DNA of 64,000 bases, from the NCBI GenBank assembly GCA_964598535.1, contig CAZRCI010000015.1, positions 1 to 64,000 of the forward strand. The letters run 5' to 3'. This DNA comes from JALHMI01 sp964598535 (GTDB taxonomy: Bacteria > Planctomycetota > Planctomycetia > Pirellulales > PALSA-1355). This document shows, one piece after another, positions 51,487-60,633 of the stretch. Within the stretch, counting starts at the first letter, position 1. Every line of letters starts with the position of its first letter. The notes beneath the pieces are model-generated. The model saw nothing but the letters and a program-made list of their open reading frames with translations, had not been told where the DNA came from and ran no database searches. The position numbers were made by a program, and so were the translations under genes.

Positions 51487-54263
51487 CAATCAATGAATAA
51501 GAACTCGTTGGTTGTGAGCACGGCCTGGCTAAGCTGCTGCCAGGCATTCTCGCCCCCGGCGCGCACGAATTCCGTCGCCCAGGCGAATTCCTCGGCGTCG
51601 GGCATGCGCCCCAGGGTCGCGCGAAATAAGTTTTCGACTTTTTGCCGCGGATCGTTCGAACTTGCCATGTCCGGGCGGTTCCAGAAACGATGTGCCGACT
51701 CGCGGACCAAGGGGTGATTCATAAAGAACAAGGCCTGTTGCGGAACCGTGGTTTGCGAGCGTTCGGGGCTCGTGGCGTCCGGATGTGGAAAGTCGAACGT
51801 GCGATACAGGCCCGGCAGATTGAGCCGATCGATGCGGCCGTAAATCGTGCGTCGCGCAGCCGACGTGGCGGCTACGTCGGCCAGGGGCGGACCGCCGATC
51901 TGGCGGTCGAGCCCGCCGCTCACCGCGAGCAGGCTGTCGCGCATCGTTTCGAAGTCCAGCCGGCGGCGATTCATGCGCCAATAGAGCTGATTCTCCGGAT
52001 CCACTCGGCGTGCTTCTTCACGATCAGCGCTCGCTTGCAAGTACGCGGCCGAGAGCACGATCTGGCGGTGCAGCCACTTGATACTCCAGCCGTTTTGCAC
52101 GAATCCGGCAGCAAGGGCATCGAGCAGCTCGGGATGCGTGGGCGGATCGCTGCGCAGGCCAAAGTCGCTGGGCGTCGCCACCAGCGGCGTGCCAAAATGG
52201 GCAAGCCAAACACGATTCACCAGTACGCGCGCCGTGAGCGGATTGTTTCGATCGGCGATCTTCTGGGCAAGTTCCAATCGGTCATTCTCGCGCGCGAACG
52301 GGGCGGAAACCTCGTCGTCGAACACGCGCAGGAAACGCCGCGGAACCTGGACTCCCAAATTGGTAGGGTTCCCGCGGACAAAGACGCGTTGCTCGACCGG
52401 TTGCGGAAGCTCTTGCAGGACCATTGCTCGAGGTGGCGCGGCGGCGCCTTCGGCCCGCCACTTTTCGACGGCGGTCAGTAGTTCGTTGCGCTCGCCCTGC
52501 GATTTGCGGTCGGGCAAGAGCTCCAGCACGCCGATCTGTTCGCGGGTCAGCGCGGCCGGAGCGTCGGGATGCGTGAACACGGCCTGGAGCGCCGCCAGTT
52601 CGCTGCCGGCCGGCGCTGGCGGCAGATTTGCCGCCCCGAGAAGCAGTTCGGCATACGTGCGCGCGACATCGTGCTGGCTGGCGAGCGGTTTGCCAAGAAA
52701 CGCTCCGACGACGAGCGCGTTGAGCGGTTGAGCGGACGTTTGCTCACGGAACAATGATTCGAGGGCTGCCGGGGCCTGCGCTGAGAACTGATCCTCGGAA
52801 ATCGATCCGAGGGCTTGCCAGATTGCCCAGACCGGGTCGTGCTTGCGTGCCATGCGCTCCAGATAAAGCTGATAGCGGAGAACCATCGTGGGGTTCAGGT
52901 CGTCCGGCTCGGCGAGCAGCATGAAATCTTGCGTGGGCGGCTTGCCACGCTGAGCGTGGCCGGCGAGCAGGTATTCGGCCACCCGGGTGCGTGCGCCGGC
53001 GACCAGTTCGGCATGCTTGCGCGTTAGATACTCATCGAGCTTCTGTTCCCGATCGGCCAACTCCTGGGCGAAGGCCGCATAGGCTTCGGTTTGCGGCGGT
53101 TCTTCGAACAACGGCGGAACCACCGGTTCGGTTGAACTGGCCAGGATACCGTAGAGCGAATAGTAGTCGCCCGTGGGGATCGGGTCGAATTTGTGGTCGT
53201 GGCACCGCGCGCACGATACGGTGAGTCCCAGCAGGCCCCGGGTGATGACGTCGATGCGATCGTCGATCACGTCATGCTGGTTGTTCATGAACCGGCTGCC
53301 GAGCGTGAGGAAACCCATCGCCGTGAGCGGCCGGCGGTCGTTCTCGAGCGGCAGCAGGTCGGCGGCGAGCTGTTCGACGATGAACCGGTCGTAGGGCAAG
53401 TCCTGATTGAAGGCGCGGATTACGTAGTCGCGATAGGTGTAGGCCCAGGGAAAATTGGCGTCTTGAAACAGCACATAGCCCTTGGTGTCGGCGTACCGGG
53501 CCACGTCGAGCCAGTGCCGTGCCCAGCGTTCGCCATAGTGCGGCGAAGCGAGTAATCGCTCGACCGCGCGCGACACGGCCTCTGGGGCCGCGTCGTTGAC
53601 GAAGGTTTCAATCGCATCGGGCTCGGGCGGCAATCCGACCAGATCGAACGACAACCGGCGGAGCAGCGTGCGACGATCGGCCGGCGGCGAAGGCGCAAGG
53701 CCGTGTTGTTCAAGTTTCGCAAGCACGAACCAATCGACGTCCGTTCGCGGCCAGGCGGCATCGTTTACCGCGGGCCGGGGCGGGGCGACGACCGGCTGGA
53801 GCGACCAGTGCGTGCGCCGCGCTTCGGCGATGCGTTCGGTCTCGGCGAGGTTCTTCGCATTGGCGAGCGTTTCGGCCGTGGCTTCAGGCCAGGGAAGGCC
53901 GCGCTCGACCCATTCGACCAGGCTGGCGATCTCACCGTCGCTAAGCCGTTTTCCGTCAGGAGGCATCTCGGGCCCCTCGTACCGCACGGCGGCGATGAGC
54001 ACGCTTTCGTCAGCCTTGCCCGGCACAGCGGCCGGCCCGCTATGGCCCCCTTGAAGCAGCGCCTCGCGCGAGGTGAGCTTGAGCCCGCCCATCGGCTCGT
54101 CCAGGTCGCCGTGGCAGTCGCCACAGTGACGCAGGAGGAGCGGGCGAATACGGCGCTCGAAGAAGTCGGCGTCTTCCTGGCTGGCGGGCGAACCGGCAAA
54201 ACCAAGCCGCGCGCAAGCGCCCACCGCAAGCAAGATGAACACCGGTATCAGCCAACGCCGCAT
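51486..54263 (-). CDS. PSD1/DUF1549/DUF1553 cytochrome-c-like protein
   Basis: A 925-residue exported planctomycete protein. A signal peptide (MRRWLIPVFILLAVGACARL) leads to a cytochrome-c-like domain with the haem motif CGDCHG (PLLLRHCGDCHGDLDEPMGG). DUF1549 follows (DWFVLAKLEQHGLAPSPPAD, and WARHWLDVARYADTKGYVLF), then DUF1553 near the end (NPLTARVLVNRVWLAHFGTP, and NRRRLDFETMRDSLLAVSGG). Paired with DUF1501 as usual; the two are thought to act outside the cytoplasm on complex polymers, with no proven reaction. Confidence 0.95.
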   Translation of the reverse strand: MRRWLIPVFILLAVGACARLGFAGSPASQEDADFFERRIRPLLLRHCGDCHGDLDEPMGGLKLTSREALLQGGHSGPAAVPGKADESVLIAAVRYEGPEMPPDGKRLSDGEIASLVEWVERGLPWPEATAETLANAKNLAETERIAEARRTHWSLQPVVAPPRPAVNDAAWPRTDVDWFVLAKLEQHGLAPSPPADRRTLLRRLSFDLVGLPPEPDAIETFVNDAAPEAVSRAVERLLASPHYGERWARHWLDVARYADTKGYVLFQDANFPWAYTYRDYVIRAFNQDLPYDRFIVEQLAADLLPLENDRRPLTAMGFLTLGSRFMNNQHDVIDDRIDVITRGLLGLTVSCARCHDHKFDPIPTGDYYSLYGILASSTEPVVPPLFEEPPQTEAYAAFAQELADREQKLDEYLTRKHAELVAGARTRVAEYLLAGHAQRGKPPTQDFMLLAEPDDLNPTMVLRYQLYLERMARKHDPVWAIWQALGSISEDQFSAQAPAALESLFREQTSAQPLNALVVGAFLGKPLASQHDVARTYAELLLGAANLPPAPAGSELAALQAVFTHPDAPAALTREQIGVLELLPDRKSQGERNELLTAVEKWRAEGAAAPPRAMVLQELPQPVEQRVFVRGNPTNLGVQVPRRFLRVFDDEVSAPFARENDRLELAQKIADRNNPLTARVLVNRVWLAHFGTPLVATPSDFGLRSDPPTHPELLDALAAGFVQNGWSIKWLHRQIVLSAAYLQASADREEARRVDPENQLYWRMNRRRLDFETMRDSLLAVSGGLDRQIGGPPLADVAATSAARRTIYGRIDRLNLPGLYRTFDFPHPDATSPERSQTTVPQQALFFMNHPLVRESAHRFWNRPDMASSNDPRQKVENLFRATLGRMPDAEEFAWATEFVRAGGENAWQQLSQAVLTTNEFLFID

Positions 54264-54276
54264 CGCAGGGGACTCG

Positions 54277-55167
54277 CTAGGTGAAGGGCTGGTCTTTCAG
54301 CGGCCGCTGATTCCAGGGAATCGGCATCGTGGGCGGCTTGCGATGCCGGTCGCGCCGCTGGTCGATGGGCCGGTCCTTGAACCAGGTGATGAAACGGCCG
54401 AGTTGCTTGACGGCTTCCTCGTACACCTCGCGGCCTTTTTCGGGCGTGGCCAGTTCCGGTTCTCCCAGCACGCCGGTCTCGCTGTAGCTGCTCGTCCAGG
54501 AGACGACGGTCGCCGGTCCGGCGGCGAACAGATCGACCCACATGAACGGACTGTCTTCAAGATTGAAGCTGATGTCGCCGTTCTTGATCTTGTCGGTGCG
54601 AACATTGTCGCCGTCGAGGTACATATAGAGCGAAGTTTCCAGCTCGCAGGCGTGTGCGCAGCCGCCGGGAAACTTGCTCTGCCGCCAGCGGGGGAAGAAC
54701 TCCTTGTCCACGTTGAGCAAGTGCCACCAACCGATGCAGACGCATTCGGCGTCGGTCTCGAGGTTGGCCCGGCGAGCGACCAGGTCGAGATTCGGCATGT
54801 TCGAGCCGTGGCCGTTGAGCAGAATGATCTTTTTGAATCCGTGGTACGCAAGCGATTTGGCGATGTCGAGCACATGGTGCTGAAAGTGCTCGAAGTCGTT
54901 GTTGATCGTGCCAGGAAAATCCATCACGTGCCCCGTGTAGCCATACGCCACGATGGGAAGCACCTTCACCTTGTCCGGCATCTGCTGGCCCACGCCGCGG
55001 GCGATTCCGCCGGGGCATACCAGGTCGACGTCGAGCGGCAGGTGCGGTCCATGCTGCTCAACGGCGCCACAAGGAACGATGCACACCTGGCGGGCGTCGA
55101 CCGCATCCTCGATCTCGGGCCAGGTCAATTTCTCATAGCGATATTCGGTTTGAGCGCGGTTGCTCAC
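54277..55167 (-). CDS. Creatininase family amidohydrolase
   Basis: GTG 55167 is chosen (AAAGGA upstream), giving 296 residues. The metal-site signature of the creatininase fold is complete: VPCGAVEQHGPHLPLDVDLV, GHVMDFPGTI, KKIILLNGHGSNMPNLDLVA and GGCAHACELETSLYMY. Members cleave creatinine, formamides (MftE-like) or related cyclic amides. The 13-bp distance to the PSD1 start (54263) suggests one operon, although the metabolic link is not evident. Not mftE: no mycofactocin genes lie nearby. Confidence 0.9.
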   Translation of the reverse strand: MSNRAQTEYRYEKLTWPEIEDAVDARQVCIVPCGAVEQHGPHLPLDVDLVCPGGIARGVGQQMPDKVKVLPIVAYGYTGHVMDFPGTINNDFEHFQHHVLDIAKSLAYHGFKKIILLNGHGSNMPNLDLVARRANLETDAECVCIGWWHLLNVDKEFFPRWRQSKFPGGCAHACELETSLYMYLDGDNVRTDKIKNGDISFNLEDSPFMWVDLFAAGPATVVSWTSSYSETGVLGEPELATPEKGREVYEEAVKQLGRFITWFKDRPIDQRRDRHRKPPTMPIPWNQRPLKDQPFT

Positions 55168-55282
55168 GGCGGGTCCTTTTTGCGCTGACGGCGAAGGTAA
55201 GTAAAGCGGGCACACGAGCCTTGCGCGGCAAGGTGCGGCGGGCTACTATGAGTATCTTGTCCCAGGGCCTGGAGTTCAACTG

Positions 55283-56401
55283 ATGAAGATTGCCGCCGTT
55301 CGCACGATTGCTTTGAGGGGAGTGACCGAGGACCACGGTTGGCCCGGCGGAACCGACCCCAACGTGCAATACAACACGCTGGTGGAGGTTGTCAGCGACG
55401 AGGGAATAACCGGGCTGGGAAGCTGCTACACGACGCGACCGCTGGTCGAGGGGGCGCTGGAGCTGCTCAAGCCGATGTTAATCGGCCAATCGGCCCTGGA
55501 ACCAGAACGCGTTAGCGAAACGATGCGGCAGAGCATGTTCTGGCTGGGAAGAGGGGGCTCGGTCGAACACGCGATCAGCGGCCTCGATATCGCGCTCTGG
55601 GACCTGTTTGGCAAGGCTTTAGGACAACCGGTTTCACGACTATTGGGCGGAAACTACCGCACGAGCATCAAACCGTATGCCTCGATGCTTTTTGAAGATC
55701 CGCCGCTGTTGGCCGAAAAGCTCGAAGAGCAGCTCGCCCGCGGCTTTCGCGCAATCAAGCTGGGCTGGCGCCCGTTTGGACGCGTCAACCGGACATTCGA
55801 TGAGATCCTGGTTAGCACTGCGCGAGAGACTGTGGGCGACGACGTGGAGCTGATGGTCGATGCCGGCGGCAGCGAGCAGTTTTGGCCGCATGGCATCAAC
55901 TGGGCGCGCGAGACCGCGCGGATGCTCGGCGATTATGGGATCACTTGGTTTGAAGAGGCGCTGACGCCAGACGACGTGGACGGCTTCGCCGCGCTCCGGG
56001 AGTCGTCGCCGGTATTGGTGGCGACGGGCGAGGTGCTCACGCGCCGGCAGAGTTTCCAGCCGTTCATCACGCGGCGGGCAGTCGACATCATTCAGCCCGA
56101 TCTGACCAAGTGTGGCGGCTTGAGCGAAGGGCGGCGGTTGGCCTGGCTGGCGGCCGACCACGGCGTGCTGCTGGTGCCTCATGGTTGGAACACCGCGGTG
56201 GGCGTCGCGGCAGACCTGGCCCTGTCGGCGGCGATGCCCGTCGCGCGCTGGGTCGAGTATCAAACGGGCGTGCCGTATATCGAAGACCTGACGCTGCCGC
56301 GGTTCGAAATCGATGACGAAGGCTATCTGAAGATTCCGACCGGGCCGGGGCTGGGGATCGAGCTCAATCCGGATGCGCTCGGCAAGTTCGCCGTGCGGTA
56401 G
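55283..56401 (+). CDS. Mandelate racemase/muconate lactonizing enzyme family protein
   Basis: A 372-residue member of the enolase superfamily, probably a sugar-acid dehydratase or racemase. ALWDLFGKALGQPVSRLLGG is the family signature. Catalytic groups in order: the Lys in AIKLGWRPFG, the metal ligands Asp (ELMVDAGGSEQF), Glu (WFEEALTPDD) and Glu (LVATGEVLTRR), and the His of LVPHGWNTAVG. The missing Lys-x-Lys pair suggests a fold more like the galactarate/rhamnonate dehydratases. It diverges from the creatininase gene, with 115 bp between starts, and converges on uvrA. Confidence 0.9.
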   Translation: MKIAAVRTIALRGVTEDHGWPGGTDPNVQYNTLVEVVSDEGITGLGSCYTTRPLVEGALELLKPMLIGQSALEPERVSETMRQSMFWLGRGGSVEHAISGLDIALWDLFGKALGQPVSRLLGGNYRTSIKPYASMLFEDPPLLAEKLEEQLARGFRAIKLGWRPFGRVNRTFDEILVSTARETVGDDVELMVDAGGSEQFWPHGINWARETARMLGDYGITWFEEALTPDDVDGFAALRESSPVLVATGEVLTRRQSFQPFITRRAVDIIQPDLTKCGGLSEGRRLAWLAADHGVLLVPHGWNTAVGVAADLALSAAMPVARWVEYQTGVPYIEDLTLPRFEIDDEGYLKIPTGPGLGIELNPDALGKFAVR

Positions 56402-56414
56402 GCTTGCACGCCGA

Positions 56415-59294
56415 CTACACCGTCGCCGAGCCAGAGAGCAAGGGACGCAGGAACTGGCCCGTCGCGTTGTCTTCGATCGCGGCGATTTCCTCGGGCGTGC
56501 CGGTGGCGATGATCCGTCCTCCGCCGGCACCGCCCCCCGGGCCGAGGTCGATGATCCAATCGGCTCGCTTGGCAACGTCGAGATTATGTTCGATTACCAG
56601 CACGGTGTTCCCCAGCGAGGCGAGCCGATCGAGCACGCTGAGCAGCTTCTTGATGTCGTCGAAGTGCAAGCCGGTCGTAGGTTCGTCGAGAATGTACATC
56701 GTGTTGCCGGTATCGACCCGGGCCAGCTCGGCGGCGAGCTTGACGCGTTGGGCCTCGCCGCCGGAAAGCGTGGTGGACGACTGGCCCAGGCTCAGGTAGC
56801 CGAGCCCCACGTCCTGCAAGCTGGCAAGCTGGCGAACGATTTGCGGAAAGTTCTCGAAGAACTGGAGCGCGTCGTCGACCTGCATCTTGAGAACGTCGGC
56901 GATCGACATGCCGCGATAACGGATTTCGAGCGTCTGGCGATTGAAGCGAGCGCCGTCGCACTCGGGACAAGGAACCGTCAGGTCGGGCAGGAAGTTCATC
57001 TCGATGCGGCGAATGCCCTGTCCTTGGCATTCCTCGCAGCGTCCGCCTTTGACATTGAAGCTGAAGCGGCTGTGCTTGTAACCGCGAAGCTTGGCCTCGC
57101 GCGTGCCGGCGAAGACGCGGCGGATGTCGTCGAACATGCCGGAGTACGTGGCCGGGTTACTACGCGGCGTGCGGCCGATCGGAGATTGATCGACCTCGAT
57201 CAGCTTATCCAGCAGGCTCGCGCCGCGCAGACTGCGGAACGGTCCCGGCTTCGGCCCTTCGCCAGTGAGCCTGCGTCGCAGCGCGCGTGCCAGGGTCTCG
57301 TTGATCAAGGAACTTTTGCCCGAGCCGCTGACGCCGGTGACGCATACCAGTGCGGAAAGCGGAATGCTGACGTCCACGTCCTTGAGATTGTTGATCGTGG
57401 CCCCTTCGAGCACGAGCGAACGCGTCTTGGCGATTTTGCGGCGCGACTCGGGAACTTCGATCGCTAAGTTACCACTCAGATAACGGCCCGTCACGGACGC
57501 GGGGTTGGCCGAAACTTGGAGCGGCGTGCCCTGGGCCACGACAAGGCCGCCATGCACGCCGGCGCCGGGGCCCATGTCGACCAGATAGTCGGCCTGCCGC
57601 ATGATGGCTTCGTCGTGCTCGACAACGAGCACCGTGTTGCCTTGTTGCTGCAAACCGCGCAGCGCGTCGATCAGCCGCTGATTGTCGCGTTGATGCAAGC
57701 CGATCGACGGCTCGTCGAGCACGTAACACACGCCCACCAGTCCGGAGCCGATGCCCGTCGCCAACCGCACGCGCTGCAGCTCGCCACCGCTGAGCGTATC
57801 GGCCGGCCGATCGAGCGAAAGGTAATCGACGCCGACATTGTTGAGAAACGCCAGCCGCGCGCCGATTTCGCGCACGATGGGTTCGGCAATCGGCTGCTCG
57901 CGCGGGCCGAACGTGAGCGCGGCGATCCACTGTGCGGCATCGGCGACGTTCAGGGCTGTGAACTCGTGGATCGCCAGGCCGTGGAACTTGCAAGCGCGGG
58001 CTTCGGGGCGCAGCCTCGCGCCGTGACACTCCAGGCAGGTGACCACGCCGCGCAGGGCTTCGAGCTTCAAGCGTTCGGCCGGCTGGAGCGAAGTGGCGTA
58101 TTGATGTTCAAGTAGCGTCAACACGCCTGGAAACTTGCGCCCGTCGCCATGCAATAACTGCTCGCGCTGGCGGAGCTTCAACTCGGTGAGCGGCGTCGTC
58201 CACGCGATGCCCGTTGCCTCGAGCCACGGCCTGAGCAGCGACTTGAACTTTCGCTCGCGCGCGGGGCTAGCGCCTTTCCAGGCGACAATCGCTCCCTGGG
58301 CAAGCGACAAGCTGTCGTCCGGCAAAATCAATTCGGGATCGAATTGCACGCGCGAGCCGAGCCCCTCACATGTCGGGCATGCGCCGTAGGGGCTATTGAA
58401 GCTGAACGTGCGCGGCTCCAACTCCTCGAAGCTTGTTTTGCAATGCGGGCAGGCATAAAGCGTGCTGAGCAGCCGTTCCTGCCACGCCGTGGTGTCGGGC
58501 TTACCGCTCGCGTCCACGGCCGATGGGTCGAGATATACGGCGACCACGGCGCCTTCGCCCTGGGCAATCGCCAAGCGGGTCGATTCGGCCAGCCGCGACT
58601 CGACGCCTTCGCGCACGATGACACGATCGACCACCGCGTCGATGCTGTGATTTTTGCGCGGAGCGAGTTCTCCCACCTGATCGATGTCAAGAATCTCGCC
58701 GTCGACGCGCACCCGAACAAAACCCGCTTTGCGAATCGCTTCCAGGACGTCCTTGTGCCCGCCCTTTCGGCCGCGAACGAAGGGGGCCATGATCATGAGC
58801 TTCGTACCGGCGGGAAGCGAGCGGAGATCTTCAATGATCTGCTCGGGCGACTGCTGGTGAATTGTCGCGCCGCAGGCGGGGCAGGCCGGGTGGCCAAGCC
58901 GCGCGTATAGCAGGCGCAGATAGTCGTAAATCTCGGTGACCGTGGCCACCGTGCTGCGCGGGTTCTGGCTGCCTGCTCGCTGGTCGATCGAAATGGTCGG
59001 TTCGAGACCTTCGATCAGATCAACGTCTGGACGTTCGAGCTGATGCAGGAACTGGCGCGCATAGACCGAGAGGCTTTCAATGTATTGCCGTTGCCCTTCG
59101 GCAAAGATCGTGTCGAATGCCAAGGAACTCTTGCCCGATCCGCTGGGACCGGTGATCACGATCAATTGGTCGCGCGGGAGCGCGAGATCGATATTCTTCA
59201 GATTGTGGACCCGGGCGCCGCGAACGCGAATTGCCTCGGAGTCGCCGGAGGGCAGGGGCCCAGTCGGTGCCGCTTCAACGGTCGCAGAATTCAT
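56415..59294 (-). CDS. uvrA: Excinuclease ABC subunit A
   Basis: The damage-recognition ATPase of nucleotide excision repair, 959 residues from ATG 59294 (MNSATVEAAPTGPLPSGDSE). Two ABC cassettes are intact: N-terminal Walker A GPSGSGKSSLAFDT, C-terminal VSGSGKSSLINETLARALR. ABC signatures: TLSGGELQRVRLATGIGSGL and TLSGGEAQRVKLAAELARVD. Zinc-finger cysteines are CPACGATIHQ, CPHCKTSFEE with CPTCEGLG, and CEECQGQGIRR with CPECDGARF. A 5-4-5 palindrome 28-41 bp ahead of ATG may be a LexA site. A few residues longer at the N-terminus than many UvrA proteins. Confidence 0.97.
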   Translation of the reverse strand: MNSATVEAAPTGPLPSGDSEAIRVRGARVHNLKNIDLALPRDQLIVITGPSGSGKSSLAFDTIFAEGQRQYIESLSVYARQFLHQLERPDVDLIEGLEPTISIDQRAGSQNPRSTVATVTEIYDYLRLLYARLGHPACPACGATIHQQSPEQIIEDLRSLPAGTKLMIMAPFVRGRKGGHKDVLEAIRKAGFVRVRVDGEILDIDQVGELAPRKNHSIDAVVDRVIVREGVESRLAESTRLAIAQGEGAVVAVYLDPSAVDASGKPDTTAWQERLLSTLYACPHCKTSFEELEPRTFSFNSPYGACPTCEGLGSRVQFDPELILPDDSLSLAQGAIVAWKGASPARERKFKSLLRPWLEATGIAWTTPLTELKLRQREQLLHGDGRKFPGVLTLLEHQYATSLQPAERLKLEALRGVVTCLECHGARLRPEARACKFHGLAIHEFTALNVADAAQWIAALTFGPREQPIAEPIVREIGARLAFLNNVGVDYLSLDRPADTLSGGELQRVRLATGIGSGLVGVCYVLDEPSIGLHQRDNQRLIDALRGLQQQGNTVLVVEHDEAIMRQADYLVDMGPGAGVHGGLVVAQGTPLQVSANPASVTGRYLSGNLAIEVPESRRKIAKTRSLVLEGATINNLKDVDVSIPLSALVCVTGVSGSGKSSLINETLARALRRRLTGEGPKPGPFRSLRGASLLDKLIEVDQSPIGRTPRSNPATYSGMFDDIRRVFAGTREAKLRGYKHSRFSFNVKGGRCEECQGQGIRRIEMNFLPDLTVPCPECDGARFNRQTLEIRYRGMSIADVLKMQVDDALQFFENFPQIVRQLASLQDVGLGYLSLGQSSTTLSGGEAQRVKLAAELARVDTGNTMYILDEPTTGLHFDDIKKLLSVLDRLASLGNTVLVIEHNLDVAKRADWIIDLGPGGGAGGGRIIATGTPEEIAAIEDNATGQFLRPLLSGSATV

Positions 59295-59321
59295 TGCTCG
59301 CCCAGGCGCCGATTTATGGTA

Positions 59322-59335
59322 ACAGGCCAACCTGT
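59322..59335 (-). promoter_or_regulatory. Palindrome upstream of uvrA, possible SOS box
   Basis: ACAGG-CCAA-CCTGT lies 28-41 bp before the uvrA start. A 5-4-5 palindrome near a repair gene hints at a LexA-type site, but the sequence is not a box I know and a site of this kind can occur by chance. Confidence 0.3.
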
Positions 59336-59372
59336 AAGCGTATCATCGCGACGGTTCCAAGGCAAAACGTAA

Positions 59373-59593
59373 CGCCGCGGGGTGGTGTCCTAAGAGTGCG
59401 TTGCTGGAAGGAAATGCCTGTGTGGCACGCTCAGAGCGCAGCGTGGGCGTGCTGAAGTTGACTCGGAAAATCATGGTCATTCGAGCACGCCCTTCGTTCC
59501 TCAGGGCCGTGCCACCCCCGTTCGAGCACGCCCTTCGTTCCTCAGGGCCGTGCCACCCCCGGCAACACACTCTTAGGACACTACCCGCCGCGG
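59373..59593. mobile_element. Foldback/MITE-like element, copy 2, with internal duplication
   Basis: The second copy spans 59381-59585, flanked by perfect 8-bp duplications CGCCGCGG (59373-59380 and 59586-59593). It is the same element as that at 49080, plus one 41-bp tandem duplication (59480-59520 repeated at 59521-59561). Right after it, CACTACCCGCCGCGG (element end plus target site) occurs again at 59594-59608. Small frames inside, such as 59401-59640, are by-products of the repeat. Confidence 0.88.
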
Positions 59594-59598
59594 CACTA

Positions 59599-59851
59599 CC
59601 CGCCGCGGTCGTTGTACGTCGATCGGGACAGCATTTATGAGCCGACGCGAGCGGCCACGGTGGACAACGAGCTCACAGAAACGGGGGCTTTGCCGCAGTT
59701 TGGCCGGGCGCTGCGGGAGCTGGACATGGGGCTGATCTTTGGCTTGCTGATTTTGGCTTACCGTCCGCCGACCTTGTTTCGCTCCGGTCGCTGCACTCGG
59801 CAAGGCTGGCGGAAAGAAAAACACAATCACCCACCCTTGTCTACGCCCTAA
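59599..59851 (+). pseudogene. ISNCY-like transposase remnant
   Basis: The frame PPRSLYVDRDSIYEPTRAA followed by LPQFGRALRELDMGLI matches the middle of ISNCY-type DDE transposases, where a catalytic Asp precedes R.S.Y and TQFGRALKEL comes later. After that point the expected ANSPQAKGRVER sequence is lost and becomes unrelated. No start codon, N-terminus or C-terminus remains. It is a fragment of ~50 recognisable residues next to the foldback element. Confidence 0.6.
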
Positions 59852-60042
59852 CCCAAGGGGACATTACTCTATACTCTCTTGGGTTTGAAATGAGGGGCAT
59901 TTCTATTGAGCAGCGACGGGCTTGAGAGTCTTTCTTGCGTCCGCGTTTTCCCCTACGATAGTCTAGGGTTTTGAGGGTTCGGAAATTGCCAAGCGTCAGC
60001 ACACCTCAAAAAAATTTCGAAATCCCAGGAAATATTACATTC

Positions 60043-60115
<73 letters not shown>

Positions 60116-60176
60116 TTCGATCGGCGGCGGCGGTCGCTTGTACCATATCCAAAAATCATCCGTGCGGCTTGATCCC

Positions 60177-60611
60177 ATGCTTTGCCCGCAGTGTCGTCAG
60201 CCCCTGGTGATTGTCGAGTATCGCGAGATCGAACTTGACGCGTGTCCCGACTGTCACGGTCTGTGGTTCGACGCTCAGGAGCTACGGCAAATGTACGAAC
60301 TTGCCGGAGCGGGAACCGCTTACCAGGCGCTCGATGAACAACTCGCTCGCTTTCCGCACGCAGCACCACGCCGCCACTGCCCTCGCTGCCATGGACATTT
60401 GGATCCGGTTCGAGCGCCGTCGGCCAAAGATGACCTCATCCTTGACGAATGCCCTCATGAACATGGCATTTGGTTCGACGCGGGCGAGCTCGATGCCCTA
60501 TTACGGGCATCCTTAGGCAGCGAGCAATCGATCGAGGAGGTTCGCTGCTATTTGGGGGCATTCATGGCACCTGCGCGCGGCGTCAGCCAAGACGACAATT
60601 TCGACACCTGA
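60177..60611 (+). CDS. zf-TFIIB double zinc-ribbon protein
   Basis: ATG 60177 gives 144 residues. Two tandem zf-TFIIB modules are present: LCPQCRQPLVIVEYREIELD with CPDCHGLWFDAQEL, and HCPRCHGHLDP with CPHEHGIWFDAGELDALLRA (second pair CPHEH rather than CxxC). The WFDxxEL signature recurs in both. Members are probably metal-binding regulators or assembly factors. It lies 22 bp upstream of lemA, in an apparent operon with it and an M48 protease. Confidence 0.87.
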   Translation: MLCPQCRQPLVIVEYREIELDACPDCHGLWFDAQELRQMYELAGAGTAYQALDEQLARFPHAAPRRHCPRCHGHLDPVRAPSAKDDLILDECPHEHGIWFDAGELDALLRASLGSEQSIEEVRCYLGAFMAPARGVSQDDNFDT

Positions 60612-60633
60612 CAACGAATCGGGAGACAATGCA

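Larger units (their letters stand above)
59295..60042. other. Intergenic region with mobile-element debris before the tRNA gene
   Basis: These 748 bp hold the second foldback element (59373-59593), a duplicated border, a transposase remnant (59599-59851) and, at 59850-59885, an inverted AACCCAAG/CTTGGGTT pair next to GGGGACATTACTCTATACTC, which looks like another element end. No intact gene is present. Confidence 0.6.

Noticed and set aside
59401..59640. Small plus-strand frame in the second foldback element
   Set aside because: Its codons come from the repeat and its 41-bp duplication; no protein family matches.
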